Assembly: GCF_900186955.1 (NCBI RefSeq)
Contig: NZ_LT906438.1
Location: 1,984,001 to 2,048,000, forward strand
From: Bacillus pumilus
Lineage (GTDB): Bacteria; Bacillota; Bacilli; Bacillales; Bacillaceae
DNA: 64,000 nucleotides
Direction of reading: 5' to 3'
Made by a program: the position numbers and the translations under genes. Below, piece by piece: positions 48,179-58,467 of this stretch. The notes beneath the pieces are model-generated. The model was not told the origin of the DNA. It saw nothing but the letters and a program-made list of their open reading frames with translations, and did not search any database. Numbering within the stretch: the stretch's first letter is position 1; each line of letters opens with the position of its first letter.

Positions 48179-48514
48179 CTACTTCCCTTCTTTTTTCGTC
48201 CAGCGGTCTTTGTCTCTTGTATTGAATTTATGCATCACACGATCATGTGCTTCCTCTAGTGATATATCTAGTGAATTAGCGAGACATGTTAACACAAACA
48301 AAACATCGCCAATTTCTTCTTCCATGCTTTTTTCTGTTTCCGTTGTTTTTTTCGGCTTTTCTCCATAGTAATGGTTAACCTCTCTTGCTAGCTCACCTAA
48401 TTCTTCTGTCAGACGGGCCATCATGGCAAGCGGGCTGAAATAGCCTTCTTTAAATTGTCCTATGTAATCATCTACTTCTTGCTGCACGTGACGCAGCGTT
48501 TTTTCATTCGTCAT
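48179..48514 (-). CDS. ypjD: YpjD, MazG-like nucleotide pyrophosphohydrolase
   Basis: 111 residues. Metal-binding E-x-x-E ([13 protein letters not shown]) and E-x-x-D ([11 protein letters not shown]) of the MazG superfamily are present. It probably hydrolyses a nucleoside triphosphate; substrate unknown. The ATG at 48514 is nine bases from GGAGG and gives the B. subtilis length; an upstream ATG touches the ribosome site. Confidence 0.9.
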   Translation of the reverse strand: MTNEKTLRHVQQEVDDYIGQFKEGYFSPLAMMARLTEELGELAREVNHYYGEKPKKTTETEKSMEEEIGDVLFVLTCLANSLDISLEEAHDRVMHKFNTRDKDRWTKKEGK

Positions 48515-48542
48515 GAAGCTCATCCTCCTATCCATCTCTTAC

Positions 48543-48571
48543 ATGTTAGCGAAATCATAAATATTTGACAA
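48543..48571 (-). promoter_or_regulatory. Promoter of the ypjD-dapB-mgsA-bsh-cca-birA operon
   Basis: TTGTCA (48566-48571), 17 bases, TAACAT (48543-48548). All seven genes downstream are overlapping or closely spaced. Confidence 0.65.
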
Positions 48572-48587
48572 ATGTTTAAAACTCAGT

Positions 48588-48616
48588 TTGCTTGTTTCTC
48601 TCCCATACCATATAAT
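48588..48616 (+). promoter_or_regulatory. Promoter of ypjC
   Basis: TTGCTT (48588-48593), 17 bases, TATAAT (48611-48616). It is back to back with the ypjD promoter. Confidence 0.7.
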
Positions 48617-48651
48617 ATTATCGCTGTCTAAGCAAAAAAAGGAGTGGTCTC

Positions 48652-49524
48652 TTGCTAAAAGAAATTCGTCTTAAAAATATCGTCTTTATTTTAATAGGAT
48701 CTGCGATTTTTTCTTTCGGTCTTGTTCATTTTAATATGCAGAACAACTTGGCGGAAGGCGGATTTACAGGTATTACACTGCTTTTATATTTTCTATTCCA
48801 CATTGATCCATCCATTTCAAACCTTGTCTTAAACATTCCGATCTTTTTTATCGGCTGGAAAATGCTCGGCAGAACGATGTTTACTTATACAATTGTAGGT
48901 ACTGTCAGTCTTTCTGTCTTTCTTGCCATCTTCCAGCGCTTTCAAATACATATGCCTCTCCAGCACGATTTGGCCCTAGCCGCACTCTTTGCAGGTGTGT
49001 TTATCGGAACAGGCCTCGGGATCATCTTTAAGTTCGGCGGTACTACCGGCGGTGTGGACATCATCGCAAGACTCATCAACAAGCATTATCAAGTAGCTAT
49101 GGGACGAACAATGTTCATCTTCGACGCTTGCGTCATTACGATTTCTCTTACTTATTTAAATTACAAAGAAGCCATGTATACACTCGTCGCAGTATTTGTT
49201 GCTGCGAAGGTCATTGACTTCATGCAAGAAGGCGCTTACGCAGCCAAAGGTGCCATGATCATATCTGAAAAAGATGACATCATTCAAAAGAAAATCACAG
49301 AGGAAATGGAGCGGGGTGTGACCATTTTAAAAGGGGTCGGTTCCTATACAAAACAGGAGCGCAACGTTCTTTATTGCGTCGTCCCAAAAAACGAGCTTGT
49401 CCATCTCAAAAGCGTCGTGACCTCAGTCGATCCTCATGCGTTTGTATCCGTCAGCGACGTGCATGATGTGCTTGGTGAAGGCTTCACATTAGATGAACAC
49501 AAAAAGCCGCTCAATCCGCATTAA
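48652..49524 (+). CDS. ypjC: YpjC, YitT-family membrane protein
   Basis: 290 residues. Five to six membrane helices (N-terminal YitT domain, with KFGGTTGGVDIIARLINKHY) are followed by a cytoplasmic DUF2179 domain (MERGVTILKGVGSYTKQERN). Transport role unknown. The TTG start has GGAGTGG six bases upstream and gives the B. subtilis length of 290. Confidence 0.9.
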   Translation: MLKEIRLKNIVFILIGSAIFSFGLVHFNMQNNLAEGGFTGITLLLYFLFHIDPSISNLVLNIPIFFIGWKMLGRTMFTYTIVGTVSLSVFLAIFQRFQIHMPLQHDLALAALFAGVFIGTGLGIIFKFGGTTGGVDIIARLINKHYQVAMGRTMFIFDACVITISLTYLNYKEAMYTLVAVFVAAKVIDFMQEGAYAAKGAMIISEKDDIIQKKITEEMERGVTILKGVGSYTKQERNVLYCVVPKNELVHLKSVVTSVDPHAFVSVSDVHDVLGEGFTLDEHKKPLNPH

Positions 49525-49556
49525 AAAAAGAAGCCCAAAAATGGTGCTTCTTTTTT
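49523..49556. terminator. Bidirectional terminator between ypjC and ypjB
   Basis: AAAAAAAGAAGC/GCTTCTTTTTT stem with T runs on both strands. Confidence 0.85.
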
Positions 49557-50358
49557 ATGATTTCGGATAATCAGCTTGTCGCTTTTGCTTCTTCTCTTTT
49601 TCAGCACGGTATTTCCGAAATCCAACATACGTTAACGTTAATAAAATGATGCTTCCCGTTGTTAAAATGACCCATAAAAGCGATGGGTCAGCCTCATCTT
49701 GATCAACGTGGGCAAATACACTCGATAAATCCTCTTCAAGCTTCGTGAGGCGCTCAAGCTTTGTCCCACTTGATGCTTTTAAAAATTCACCTTGCTCAAT
49801 CACTTCCATATGCTGCTTAATCGTTTGCAGCTTTTCAGGCGAAACATCAATGGTTAAACTCGGATAGATCATATCGTATAAAGAAACCAGCTCATTCCAA
49901 GTTTCATAAAACGTCGTTGATTCCGGATCCTTCACTTCTTTTTTCAACGTAGGAAAAGACCCCATAATGGGCTTCTCCAGCGAACCCCAAAGTGGCTCAG
50001 AGTCTGACTGGATCGCATCGAGCAGCATTCTAAACTGAGAGGCATAACGAAGCTTTTCGCGCTCATTCAATTCTTCCTGCGGCAGCCCTTTTATGATATC
50101 TTGATAGCCAACTGTAATTTGCCGAATCTGCGTATTTGTCAGCGTTCCGCGCCAATCCTCAGCTTTAAATGTCTTTTCAACATACAATGCGACCTGTAAC
50201 GCCTCATCATATTTAGCTTGTCTCGTTAATTGAAAGATTGAATCTGATAGTTCCGTTAATTCTTGCAGCACACTAGCGGCTGTTTCCTCGCCTTTGGCAA
50301 CAGATGGCTGTAATACGAGAAAAAATAATAGAATCATCGCGATTGGCTTTCGTTTCAT
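49555..50358 (-). CDS. ypjB: Sporulation-associated membrane protein YpjB
   Basis: 267 residues with a signal peptide (about residues 1-24), an extracytoplasmic helical domain and a C-terminal membrane helix (LLWVILTTGSIILLTLTYVG) followed by a basic tail. It matches Bacillus YpjB, annotated as a sporulation protein; molecular role unknown. Confidence 0.87.
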   Translation of the reverse strand: MKRKPIAMILLFFLVLQPSVAKGEETAASVLQELTELSDSIFQLTRQAKYDEALQVALYVEKTFKAEDWRGTLTNTQIRQITVGYQDIIKGLPQEELNEREKLRYASQFRMLLDAIQSDSEPLWGSLEKPIMGSFPTLKKEVKDPESTTFYETWNELVSLYDMIYPSLTIDVSPEKLQTIKQHMEVIEQGEFLKASSGTKLERLTKLEEDLSSVFAHVDQDEADPSLLWVILTTGSIILLTLTYVGFRKYRAEKEKKQKRQADYPKS

Positions 50359-50423
50359 GCAAGTCCCTCCTAGCCCTTCTCCATACAGCGTATGAAGAAA
50401 AGGACAAGGTTAGACCAATATTG

Positions 50424-51017
50424 TTAAGGGAGTTCGAGCTTGACCGATTTTTTCGATAGGACGAAATAATACGAAACAAGAAGAACGGCAATGCTTAACC
50501 AAAACGTGACGTAGCCGATCTCGTTTGTATAGGCAGACAGCATAGAATAACGCGGCATCATACCAAATACATAATCAATCACATCATTATGTAAAATCCA
50601 TATGCCAGCTACCACCAAATGACGCATTTTAAAACGATAATAAGGTGCAAACAATACGGCTTGAACCGCCATCGCAAAGTGGGACCCAATCAGCATGTAC
50701 CCTTCCCACGGAAAATCATCCACAGATAAAAGGACAAAGATATTCATTCCTACAGCCCATAACCCGTACTTCATTAAGGTCACGAGGGCAAGTGCTTCAA
50801 AATAAGGAGCGTTTCGTTTCATCAAAAAAGCAAGTAGAACAAATAAAAAGAAAAAGCTTGCCGTTGGACTGTCTGGAACAAAAGCTAAAAAGATAGCCGG
50901 CGTCTCTACAAGCTGTGGAATATACCAATAGTAGCCGTACACAGTGCCAAGGAAATTGATTATCAAGACTAGCACAAGCATATAGCGCGTGGCTAGCAGA
51001 TATTGAATCCATCTCAT
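50424..51017 (-). CDS. ypjA: YpjA, DUF1405 membrane protein
   Basis: 197 residues with five to six membrane helices; FLGTVYGYYWYIPQLVETP and FVPDSPTASFFFLF are DUF1405 signatures. It lies between qcrC and ypjB on the same strand, after a terminator. Neither the ATG at 51017 nor the GTG four codons earlier has a strong ribosome site; the ATG is preferred. Confidence 0.82.
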   Translation of the reverse strand: MRWIQYLLATRYMLVLVLIINFLGTVYGYYWYIPQLVETPAIFLAFVPDSPTASFFFLFVLLAFLMKRNAPYFEALALVTLMKYGLWAVGMNIFVLLSVDDFPWEGYMLIGSHFAMAVQAVLFAPYYRFKMRHLVVAGIWILHNDVIDYVFGMMPRYSMLSAYTNEIGYVTFWLSIAVLLVSYYFVLSKKSVKLELP

Positions 51018-51049
51018 ACGTCTCTTCACTCACGATCTATTAAAATCAG

Positions 51050-51075
51050 AAAAAAGCTGACAGCGCCAGCTTTTT
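51050..51075 (-). terminator. Terminator of qcrABC
   Basis: AAAAAGCTG/CAGCTTTTT stem with a seven-base loop and T tract on the minus strand. Confidence 0.85.
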
Positions 51076-51117
51076 CTCTTTTGAGTATATCCTTGTACTT
51101 GCATTTAAACAACTGAA

Positions 51118-51885
51118 TTATTTAGATTTGACCTCAGATAAATATTTAGACAGCTTTTCAAGTTCTTCATCGCTGCCTTTAAAGATACCCTTAGGCATGT
51201 TGCCTTTACCTTCAACAGCGATTTTAGCAATCTCCTCAGGTGCAAGACCATTGTCAACAAGTGACGGTCCGGCTGCTCCGCCCTGCATGTTATCCCCGTG
51301 ACAGGAGATACATGTCTGCTCCTGATAAATTTTATACTCTTCCGCTGAGGTATCAATCTCTGCTTCTTTCTTAATTTCACCTTGCTTTGCCGCTGCTTCC
51401 CAATCATGAGTAGCAACAGACTCCCACGTTAAATATGTTGCTGCGCCGACTGCAAGGATCATCATCCCCACTGCAACCGGTCTTCTATACGGTCTGCGTT
51501 CAGGACCAGAATCAAGAAATGGTGCCAGCAACAGTGCACCAAACGCAATCCCAGGCATAATCATCGCACCAACTACCGTATAGCCACCTGCAGCAAATTC
51601 ATATTTTAATAACTGGTACAAGAATAAGAAATACCAGTCTGGCAGCGGAATATAGCCGGTATCTGTTGGATCAGCCATCCGCTCAAGCGGAGGTGCATGA
51701 ACCACAGTTAGGACAAGAAATCCAATTAAAAAAACGGCACCTACAAGCCATTCCTTTAAAAGAAAGTTCGGCCAAAAGGCTTCTGTTTTTCCCGGATATT
51801 CGGAATAGTCTTTAGGTATGTTAGGTTTTCTTTCTGCCGGAATTCTAGAGTCTCCGACAAACTTCATCCCTTTTCCCCTATGCAA
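51118..51885 (-). CDS. qcrC: QcrC, cytochrome c subunit of menaquinol:cytochrome c reductase
   Basis: 255 residues. The N-terminal half resembles subunit IV of b6f complexes (PLPDWYFLFLYQLLKYEF) with three membrane helices; the C-terminus is a cytochrome c domain with CISCH (Cys192, Cys195, His196) for covalent haem. The TTG at 51885, eight bases after GGAGG, gives MHRGKGMKFVGD, as in B. subtilis. Confidence 0.95.
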   Translation of the reverse strand: MHRGKGMKFVGDSRIPAERKPNIPKDYSEYPGKTEAFWPNFLLKEWLVGAVFLIGFLVLTVVHAPPLERMADPTDTGYIPLPDWYFLFLYQLLKYEFAAGGYTVVGAMIMPGIAFGALLLAPFLDSGPERRPYRRPVAVGMMILAVGAATYLTWESVATHDWEAAAKQGEIKKEAEIDTSAEEYKIYQEQTCISCHGDNMQGGAAGPSLVDNGLAPEEIAKIAVEGKGNMPKGIFKGSDEELEKLSKYLSEVKSK

Positions 51886-51927
51886 AGTCATCCCCTCCTC
51901 ATTGAACATTCATCAAACGCAAATTTT

Positions 51928-52602
51928 TTATAGCGGTCCAGAAATTCCTTGCTTACGAATCATAATAAAGTGAGCAGCCATCAGCCCAAATAATGCCGCT
52001 GGCAAGAAAAAGACATGGATAGCGAAAAATCTCGTCAGCGTTTGTGCCCCTACAATGTCAGGATGACCTGCAAGCAGCGTTTTGATCTCTTTACCAATGA
52101 AAGGCGTCGCTTCTGCAATTTGAAGACCAACCTTCGTTGCAAATAGCGCCTTCATATCCCATGGCAAGAGATAACCTGTAAAACCAAGTCCAAGCATCAC
52201 AAAGAAAATGAGCACACCAACAATCCAGTTGAGCTCTCTAGGCTTTTTATACGCCCCTTGGAAAAAGACCCTTAGCGTATGTAAAAACATCATGACAATA
52301 ACTAAACTCGCACCCCAGTGGTGCATCCCTCTGACAATCTGACCAAATGCCACTTCATTTTGTAAATAATAGACAGATTCCCAGGCGTTTTTAATATCCG
52401 GCACGTAATACATCGTTAAAAACATGCCCGAAAGGACTTGAATGACTGTCACAAAAAACGTTAAACCGCCAAAACAGTACACAAAAGCGGAGAAATGATG
52501 TGCTGGATTGACATGCTCTGGCACCTCATGATCCGCAATATCTCTCCATATTGGTGTAATGTCTAGCCGCTCATCTACCCAATCATAAATCTTGTTAAGC
52601 AT
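51928..52602 (-). CDS. qcrB: QcrB, cytochrome b subunit
   Basis: 224 residues, four membrane helices. Haem-ligating histidines occur in GMHHWGASLVIVMMFLHTLR and in the last helices (RFFAIHVFFLPAALFG). It corresponds to cytochrome b6 and oxidises menaquinol in the membrane. Two bases after qcrA. Confidence 0.96.
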   Translation of the reverse strand: MLNKIYDWVDERLDITPIWRDIADHEVPEHVNPAHHFSAFVYCFGGLTFFVTVIQVLSGMFLTMYYVPDIKNAWESVYYLQNEVAFGQIVRGMHHWGASLVIVMMFLHTLRVFFQGAYKKPRELNWIVGVLIFFVMLGLGFTGYLLPWDMKALFATKVGLQIAEATPFIGKEIKTLLAGHPDIVGAQTLTRFFAIHVFFLPAALFGLMAAHFIMIRKQGISGPL

Positions 52603-52604
52603 CG

Positions 52605-53111
52605 TTACCCTTCCCCTTTCGGCACAGCTTTTCCAAGATAGAGGTATCCGTCCTTCACTTGCTGCTTATAATGATCAAGCGGTGCAAGTGGCGGAGTTCC
52701 GGGTACGTTTGTACCATCCTTGTCGTACAGCCCATAGTGGCATGGACAGAAAAATTTGTTTGGATTTTTCGGATCACTGTTCCAGTTCACTGTACAGCCT
52801 AAATGTTTACAGATAGGCGATAAAGCGACAATTTCATCCCCTTCTTTGTACACCCATGCTGACCTAGATTCCTTTGACTCATACCATGCATCTACTTGAT
52901 CAATTTTAAAGTCAAAGCGCTTCGGTTCCTTCGTCAGTTCATCTACACTGACAACTTGAACCATATCCTGATCCTCTGTTCCTTTTAGCACAGGGTCAAG
53001 CGCAAAGCGAACCATAGGCATGAGCATTCCAGCGGCCATAAATCCCCCCACGCCGGTCAACGTGTAATTCAAAAATTGACGCCTGGACACTCCATGTCTC
53101 TTCTCGCTCAT
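52605..53111 (-). CDS. qcrA: QcrA, Rieske iron-sulphur subunit
   Basis: 168 residues. A twin-arginine-type start (SRRQFLNYT) with a membrane anchor is followed by the Rieske cluster motifs CKHLGC (101-106) and CPCH (122-125). It is first in qcrABC. Confidence 0.96.
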   Translation of the reverse strand: MSEKRHGVSRRQFLNYTLTGVGGFMAAGMLMPMVRFALDPVLKGTEDQDMVQVVSVDELTKEPKRFDFKIDQVDAWYESKESRSAWVYKEGDEIVALSPICKHLGCTVNWNSDPKNPNKFFCPCHYGLYDKDGTNVPGTPPLAPLDHYKQQVKDGYLYLGKAVPKGEG

Positions 53112-53188
53112 TTTTTTCTCCCCCCCTCAGGTCGTCAGCTACTTTATAACTGAATTAGAAAAAATTTCATAAAACTAGGACACCCTCA

Positions 53189-53217
53189 TAATATATCAAT
53201 CTATTCACAAGGTCAAC
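53189..53217 (-). promoter_or_regulatory. Promoter of qcrABC
   Basis: TTGACC (53212-53217), 17 bases, TATTAT (53189-53194). Confidence 0.75.
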
Positions 53218-53255
53218 ATCCTAAAAAGCTATGTACAATGCAAATGTAAGGGTTT

Positions 53256-53702
53256 TTATGAAGGGCTCCACTTTTGTAACAAAAAGTTCAAAATTTGTTC
53301 TACACTGTCTTGAACAATTTTTTGCTTTAATTCTACCTTTAAATGCTCGAGAGGAACCGGCTTTAACAAAAATAGTGATTCACTAACCGCCGCATGCTCT
53401 TTCCATTGGTGATCAGATGAGATCAACACAACATGCTGAAAATGATCTTCTAGCGACTGCTTCATCGTGAAGATGTCTTCTAGTTTTCGGTCATTGGCTT
53501 CTTCATATGTATGTGGTGGAAAAAGAAAGACCCGCCCTTTCAGCTGTCTTTCAAGTTCCTCTGTTACAAGAATGGTAAACTCCCCTAAAGATACGGTTTG
53601 TTTGATTTGATTCACATCTATTCCAACTAATGGAATGATAGCGGTATCAATGTAATCTCTAGATTGCAAAAAGCGATCTGCATCCTCCGCTTGAAACTTC
53701 AT
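53256..53702 (-). CDS. ypiF: YpiF, DUF2487 family protein
   Basis: 148 residues starting MKFQAEDADRFLQSRDYIDT; AGAGGGG lies upstream of this ATG, while the 15-codon extension has none. DUF2487 proteins occur between ypiB and qcrA across Bacillus; function unknown. Confidence 0.85.
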   Translation of the reverse strand: MKFQAEDADRFLQSRDYIDTAIIPLVGIDVNQIKQTVSLGEFTILVTEELERQLKGRVFLFPPHTYEEANDRKLEDIFTMKQSLEDHFQHVVLISSDHQWKEHAAVSESLFLLKPVPLEHLKVELKQKIVQDSVEQILNFLLQKWSPS

Positions 53703-53763
53703 CAATTTCCCCTCTTTCATGACATAAGCCCTGCCTGGATAGGGCAAGGCTTATTCGTTCAGT

Positions 53764-54303
53764 TTATGACAATAGGCTTAATTCTCTTGCTAACTTATTA
53801 AATGTTTCTTGATCATGACGGTCAAGTGCTTCATCTATCTCTTTCATAAGCCGTTCTTTTTGGAAAGTTGCGATCGAGTGTTCAAGCACTTTCTCCGCAA
53901 GATCCTTATCTTTTTCATTCTCATAAAGATCCTTTGGAATATGAGGATTTGTTTCAAGCACAGCTGCATATTCCGGCGAACGATAAGCAGAACGGAAATT
54001 CAATTGAATAAACAAATCTTGCTGTTTATTCAAACGAATATCATGAAATGACTTTTCAGCATCTGTCGTCATGATATTCTCTTTATAAAATCTAAAGGGA
54101 ACTTCATCCACACAGTGTGTTGACATAATGATTCCCCTTGGGCAAAATTCTGCTTGCTCTACAAAATGAACCTTTTCCATCAAAGAGTCGTGACTCATTA
54201 AATAATTTAATATCCAAACGCACTCTCTTCGCTTTAACTGATAATGGTTTAAAAACCACCGGATGAATTCCTTCTTTTCATTGACAGAAACAGGGGTCTG
54301 CAT
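53764..54303 (-). CDS. ypiB: YpiB, UPF0302 family protein
   Basis: 179 residues. It starts [18 protein letters not shown] with GGAGGG eight bases upstream, and includes [16 protein letters not shown] and [16 protein letters not shown] of UPF0302. Function unknown. Length equals B. subtilis YpiB. Confidence 0.87.
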   Translation of the reverse strand: MQTPVSVNEKKEFIRWFLNHYQLKRRECVWILNYLMSHDSLMEKVHFVEQAEFCPRGIIMSTHCVDEVPFRFYKENIMTTDAEKSFHDIRLNKQQDLFIQLNFRSAYRSPEYAAVLETNPHIPKDLYENEKDKDLAEKVLEHSIATFQKERLMKEIDEALDRHDQETFNKLARELSLLS

Positions 54304-54378
54304 GTTATTCCCTCCTCTATCGTAAATTAAATTGCTATACATGAATTATTCAACAAACCAGTTCTTCATTCCTGCAAA

Positions 54379-55650
54379 CTATAAGGAAATTTCGTCTTCA
54401 ATTCTTAAAATCGTTTCTTCGATTTCTTCATTCGTGCCATCTTTCTGAAGAACTTTACGTAATAGCGGCAATGCTTCTTTTTGTCTGCCTTCTTCTAAAA
54501 GGAACGATGCGTATTCATATAAAAAGTCACGTTCCTCATCAAAATCAGGCAGAGCCAGCTTGAAGTACTCAGCTGCTTCTTTGTATTCTTCTCGTCCAAC
54601 AGATGCAGATGCAGCATACCAATTCCATTTTGGATCATCTTCCCCAAAGCTTTTAACCTCTTTTATGACATCCAGAATTTCATCAAAAAGCTCTTCATTT
54701 AAATAGATCGCGAGCAATGTTTGGACCGCTTCAATATATCCCGGATCAAGAGCAAGTGCTTCTTGAAGCAGCTTTTTCGCATCTTCTGAATCCCCATTTT
54801 TCAAGTCAATCTTTGCACCATATAAATATAATTCTTTGTTATACTCATCAATTTTAATACCCTCTTTTACTACCTCTAAAGCCTCGTGATATAGTCCTTC
54901 TTCCTCATAACTTTTCGCTAAAGGCATATATAGAGACGAATAAGATGGATCAATATCTTTTAGTTCTGAAAGCTGCTGAATGGCTGTTTTCGTTCGTCCA
55001 GCCCTCATCGCTGTAAATCCGTAGCCAAAAAGTGTATTCGGATCTGTTTGATCTTTCACTGCCTTTTCGTACCATTCAAGCGCATCTTCGAATTCTCCAG
55101 CTGTGCTGAGTGATTCAGCGAGCCTCTGATAAACATTGACGCCGCCAACCTCATGTTGTTGATCTGCGACCTTGTAGAAATAGTCGGCCGCTTTCTTTGA
55201 AAGACCTTGCGAAAAATACAATTCACCTAACGCAAAATCAATAATGGCTTCATTTGGAAGCAGCTCTTTTGCTTTTAAGAGCTTTTGTTCACTGACTTCA
55301 AATAGTCCTTGCATTTGATACAAATCTGCCATTAACAGTAGGCTCTCTGGATAGGCATCATCATCTTCAGGAATCGTCTCTAATACCGAAATCGCCTTTT
55401 CTTCTTCATCAGAGTCAATCAGCAGTTCTGCATAAAAACATGTTAACCCCGTTTCCTCTGGATATAAATCATGTAAATCACTGATGAGATTTCTCGCTTT
55501 ATCGATATCTCCCCAATCATAATATAACTGAGCTGCCTGCGCCTTTTCTTCATCATGCAAATGCTTTTCTGCCTGAGCAAGTGTTTGAAGTCCTTTTTCA
55601 GTCTCACCCGCCTCAACTAATTTTATGGCTTCTTGTAATGAACTATTCAA
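54379..55650 (-). CDS. ypiA: YpiA, TPR-repeat protein
   Basis: 423 residues made of about ten tetratricopeptide repeats (for example EDALEWYEKAVKDQTDPNTL and EALEVVKEGIKIDEYNKEL). The TTG at 55650, ten bases after AAGGA, gives the B. subtilis length. It is a likely scaffold; partner unknown. Confidence 0.88.
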   Translation of the reverse strand: MNSSLQEAIKLVEAGETEKGLQTLAQAEKHLHDEEKAQAAQLYYDWGDIDKARNLISDLHDLYPEETGLTCFYAELLIDSDEEEKAISVLETIPEDDDAYPESLLLMADLYQMQGLFEVSEQKLLKAKELLPNEAIIDFALGELYFSQGLSKKAADYFYKVADQQHEVGGVNVYQRLAESLSTAGEFEDALEWYEKAVKDQTDPNTLFGYGFTAMRAGRTKTAIQQLSELKDIDPSYSSLYMPLAKSYEEEGLYHEALEVVKEGIKIDEYNKELYLYGAKIDLKNGDSEDAKKLLQEALALDPGYIEAVQTLLAIYLNEELFDEILDVIKEVKSFGEDDPKWNWYAASASVGREEYKEAAEYFKLALPDFDEERDFLYEYASFLLEEGRQKEALPLLRKVLQKDGTNEEIEETILRIEDEISL

Positions 55651-55701
55651 ATCAAACCGTTCCTTTCTGTTTTCCAAAAACCTAAACTATTGTTACTTCA
55701 T

Positions 55702-55730
55702 ATCATAATCGACAGGTACTCATCCAGCAA
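55702..55730 (-). promoter_or_regulatory. Promoter of ypiA-ypiB-ypiF
   Basis: TTGCTG (55725-55730), 17 bases, TATGAT (55702-55707). The remaining bases to 55920 show no gene. Confidence 0.65.
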
Positions 55731-55922
55731 ATATGTTGCACTTTTAAAATGAACCCATTTTTGTGTTTTAAAGACTGGTTTTCATTTCATCCTTTACGAA
55801 ACGGAAGTTTTGTAAACTGAAAACACCTGAAATTCATTTTTTGATCAGATAAAATGATTTTTTTCCAGGTTTCATCTTGAGACAAGCTATGCTATATTCC
55901 TTACAAATATGCATAAGGAAAG

Positions 55923-55947
55923 AAAAAGCCTGAGGACATCCTCAGAC
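55923..55947 (-). terminator. Terminator of the aromatic amino acid supraoperon
   Basis: GTCTGAGGA/TCCTCAGGC stem followed by TTTTTC on the minus strand, overlapping the aroA stop codon. Confidence 0.85.
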
Positions 55948-57228
55948 TGTTTTGGTTAAGTATTCAATGTGTTCAAAGAAATTCGGGTATGAGACGCGTA
56001 CAGCATCTGTATCTTCAATCTCAACCGCTTGCTTTGTGATGCAAGCAGCAATCCCTAGCATCATACCAATTCGGTGATCTCCGTAGCTTGACACGGTTGC
56101 GCCGCCTTGAAGCGTGGTTTTACCATGAATCTTCATACCATCATCTGTTGCTTCAATATCAGCACCGAGTTTTTTAAGTTCTGACACGACTGTATCAATT
56201 CGATTGGTCTCTTTTACTTTTAACTCAGCAGCATCTTTAATGATCGTTGTTCCCTCTGCTTGTGTCGCTAGAAGCGCTATAATTGGAATCTCGTCGATAA
56301 GTCTTGAAATCATATCACCAGAAATTTCGATGCCTTTTAATGAAGAGGTAGAGATCGTTAAATCTCCATATGGCTCTCCGCCTTTTGCATCTACTTCATT
56401 GATCTCAAGATTCGCACCCATTTGTTTCAGAACATCAATAATACCCGTTCTTGTTTTGTTTAGCCCGACATTTTTTAAAACAATTCGGCTGTTAGGAACA
56501 ATAGATCCAGCAACAAGGAAAAATGCAGCTGAGGAGATGTCTCCAGGAACAAATATATCTGTTGCTTTTAATGTTTGACCACCTTCAATAGAAACACTTT
56601 GTTCATCTTCGTCTAGTTTCACACCAAACATAGAGAGCATTCTTTCTGTATGATCTCTTGATTTATGCGGTTCAGTTAATGTTGTTGTTCCTTCTGCTTG
56701 AAGACCTGCTAAAAGGACAGCGGACTTAATTTGGGCGCTTGCCACCGGAGACTCATATGAGACACCTTTTAAATGGCCGCCACGAATAGAAAGCGGCGTA
56801 TACTCGCCGTTTGCTCTGCCATCTATTTTCGCTCCTAGTTGTTTAAGTGGACCTGTTACTCGCTGCATTGGTCTTTTAGCAATACTCTCATCACCGATCA
56901 GTGTACTGTGAAACTCACAACCAGCTAATATTCCCATCATTAATCGAATGGTTGTACCAGAATTCCCGACATCGAGGACGTCAGACGGCTCCTTGAGCTC
57001 TTTCAGTCCCTTCCCACGGATCACAACATCTGTCCCTTTTTGTTCAATTTCAACGCCCATTTTTCTAAAACAATCAATCGTACTTAAACAATCGGCTCCA
57101 GGGAGAAAGTTTTTCACCACTGTCGTCCCATCAGCAATTGCACCAAACATCACTGATCTATGAGAAATGGATTTATCACCTGGAATATGAATGACTCCAT
57201 TCATAGGAGCATGTTTATGAATTTTCAT
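55942..57228 (-). CDS. aroA: EPSP synthase (named aroE in B. subtilis)
   Basis: 428 residues. [16 protein letters not shown] and [19 protein letters not shown] are the two EPSP synthase signatures; ETNRID and [14 protein letters not shown] are near the C-terminus. It makes 5-enolpyruvylshikimate-3-phosphate. The ATG at 57228 has GAGGTGACAAAT upstream and lies ten bases after tyrA. Last gene of the supraoperon. Confidence 0.96.
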   Translation of the reverse strand: MKIHKHAPMNGVIHIPGDKSISHRSVMFGAIADGTTVVKNFLPGADCLSTIDCFRKMGVEIEQKGTDVVIRGKGLKELKEPSDVLDVGNSGTTIRLMMGILAGCEFHSTLIGDESIAKRPMQRVTGPLKQLGAKIDGRANGEYTPLSIRGGHLKGVSYESPVASAQIKSAVLLAGLQAEGTTTLTEPHKSRDHTERMLSMFGVKLDEDEQSVSIEGGQTLKATDIFVPGDISSAAFFLVAGSIVPNSRIVLKNVGLNKTRTGIIDVLKQMGANLEINEVDAKGGEPYGDLTISTSSLKGIEISGDMISRLIDEIPIIALLATQAEGTTIIKDAAELKVKETNRIDTVVSELKKLGADIEATDDGMKIHGKTTLQGGATVSSYGDHRIGMMLGIAACITKQAVEIEDTDAVRVSYPNFFEHIEYLTKTV

Positions 57229-57238
57229 ATTTGTCACC

Positions 57239-58354
57239 TCAGTCAGCATAAAATGTATCGTAATTCGCTCTATTTTTTATACAGATCTCTGCACGTTTAC
57301 GGTCGTCTTCTGTTTGAAAACTAATGCGTAAAATCCCATTAATGTCTTCCCGCGTTTCAATAATACGGATATTCGTAATACTGATGCTCTCATTTGCTAA
57401 ATGTCCTGTAATCTCCGAAATGACCCCAGGGTGATCTGGAACATCCACATAAAGGTCATAAAAAGCAGGAATGGCACCTTTTTTCCTCAGAGGAAGCCCA
57501 TCACGATATTCCTTTGCCTCTTGAAAATAAGAGAACAAGCCTTCAGCGTCTTCTTGCAGTACAAAGGTCTCAATGCGATCGATCTCTTTTTTCCATTCAT
57601 GGAACCGGTCTAAAATCTTGTTTTTGTTGTGCAGAAGGATATCTCGCCACATTGCAGGGTTGCTTGACGCAATACGTGTAATGTCACGAAAGCCTCCAGC
57701 AGCAAACCGTTTGACAAGTGGGAATTGTTCTTCAAAATGATGTGCTTGATGCACAAGACTGGCTGCAACAATATGAGGGAAATGACTAATCACACTTGTT
57801 ACTCCATCATGTTCTTCTGGGGTCATCTCAATAAAATGAGCATTTGTACCTTTTAACAAGTCCTTCAAACGATCAACAGCCTCGCGGTTTGTTTCCTTTG
57901 CCGGCGTTAAAATGTAGAACGCATTTTCAAATAAAAAGTCTTTCGCTGCTATAACACCTGACTTGTGAGAGCCTGCCATTGGATGTCCACCAATAAATTG
58001 ATAGTGCTTAGGAAGCGTTTTTTCAGCAAAATGGACAACCTTTTGCTTTGTGCTGCCAACATCGGTAATTGTGAGCTCTCTCTCAATTCCAGAGTTTGCA
58101 ATATCACGAAGCATCTTGACTGTTTGCTGAACTGGTGTTGCCAAAATAATAGTCGCAGATTCAGCCAAACCTGCCGCAAATGAATCAGCTGCTAAATCAA
58201 TGATACCCAGCTTTGTTGCTGCAACCATTTGTTCTTTGGACACATCGTATCCAACAATTTTTTTATGAGGATACTCTTTTTTAATCGACAGTGCGATGGA
58301 ACCTCCAATTAAACCAAGTCCAGCAATTAATATTGTTTCATTTGCATCATTCAT
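57239..58354 (-). CDS. tyrA: Prephenate dehydrogenase with ACT domain
   Basis: 371 residues. NAD-binding [13 protein letters not shown], then [11 protein letters not shown] and [14 protein letters not shown] (active-site region); a C-terminal ACT domain ([19 protein letters not shown]) for feedback control. The ATG at 58354 is six bases after AGGTG and gives the B. subtilis length. Confidence 0.96.
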   Translation of the reverse strand: MNDANETILIAGLGLIGGSIALSIKKEYPHKKIVGYDVSKEQMVAATKLGIIDLAADSFAAGLAESATIILATPVQQTVKMLRDIANSGIERELTITDVGSTKQKVVHFAEKTLPKHYQFIGGHPMAGSHKSGVIAAKDFLFENAFYILTPAKETNREAVDRLKDLLKGTNAHFIEMTPEEHDGVTSVISHFPHIVAASLVHQAHHFEEQFPLVKRFAAGGFRDITRIASSNPAMWRDILLHNKNKILDRFHEWKKEIDRIETFVLQEDAEGLFSYFQEAKEYRDGLPLRKKGAIPAFYDLYVDVPDHPGVISEITGHLANESISITNIRIIETREDINGILRISFQTEDDRKRAEICIKNRANYDTFYAD

Positions 58355-58427
58355 GTTCATCACCTGTTTTTTCGCGAAAATTAAAAAAGCCATTTCAACA
58401 GCTTATATGTATGAGGTTGGTACAATG

Positions 58428-58457
58428 AAAGCCATATCCTGTAAAAGGATATGACTT
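58428..58457 (-). terminator. Intercistronic hairpin between hisC and tyrA
   Basis: AAAG-CATATCC pairs with GGATATG-CTTT (one mismatch); on the minus strand it is followed by CTTTCATTG. It sits in a 113-base gap in an otherwise tight supraoperon and may attenuate or stabilise message ends. Confidence 0.5.
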
Positions 58458-58467
58458 TATGGTTATG

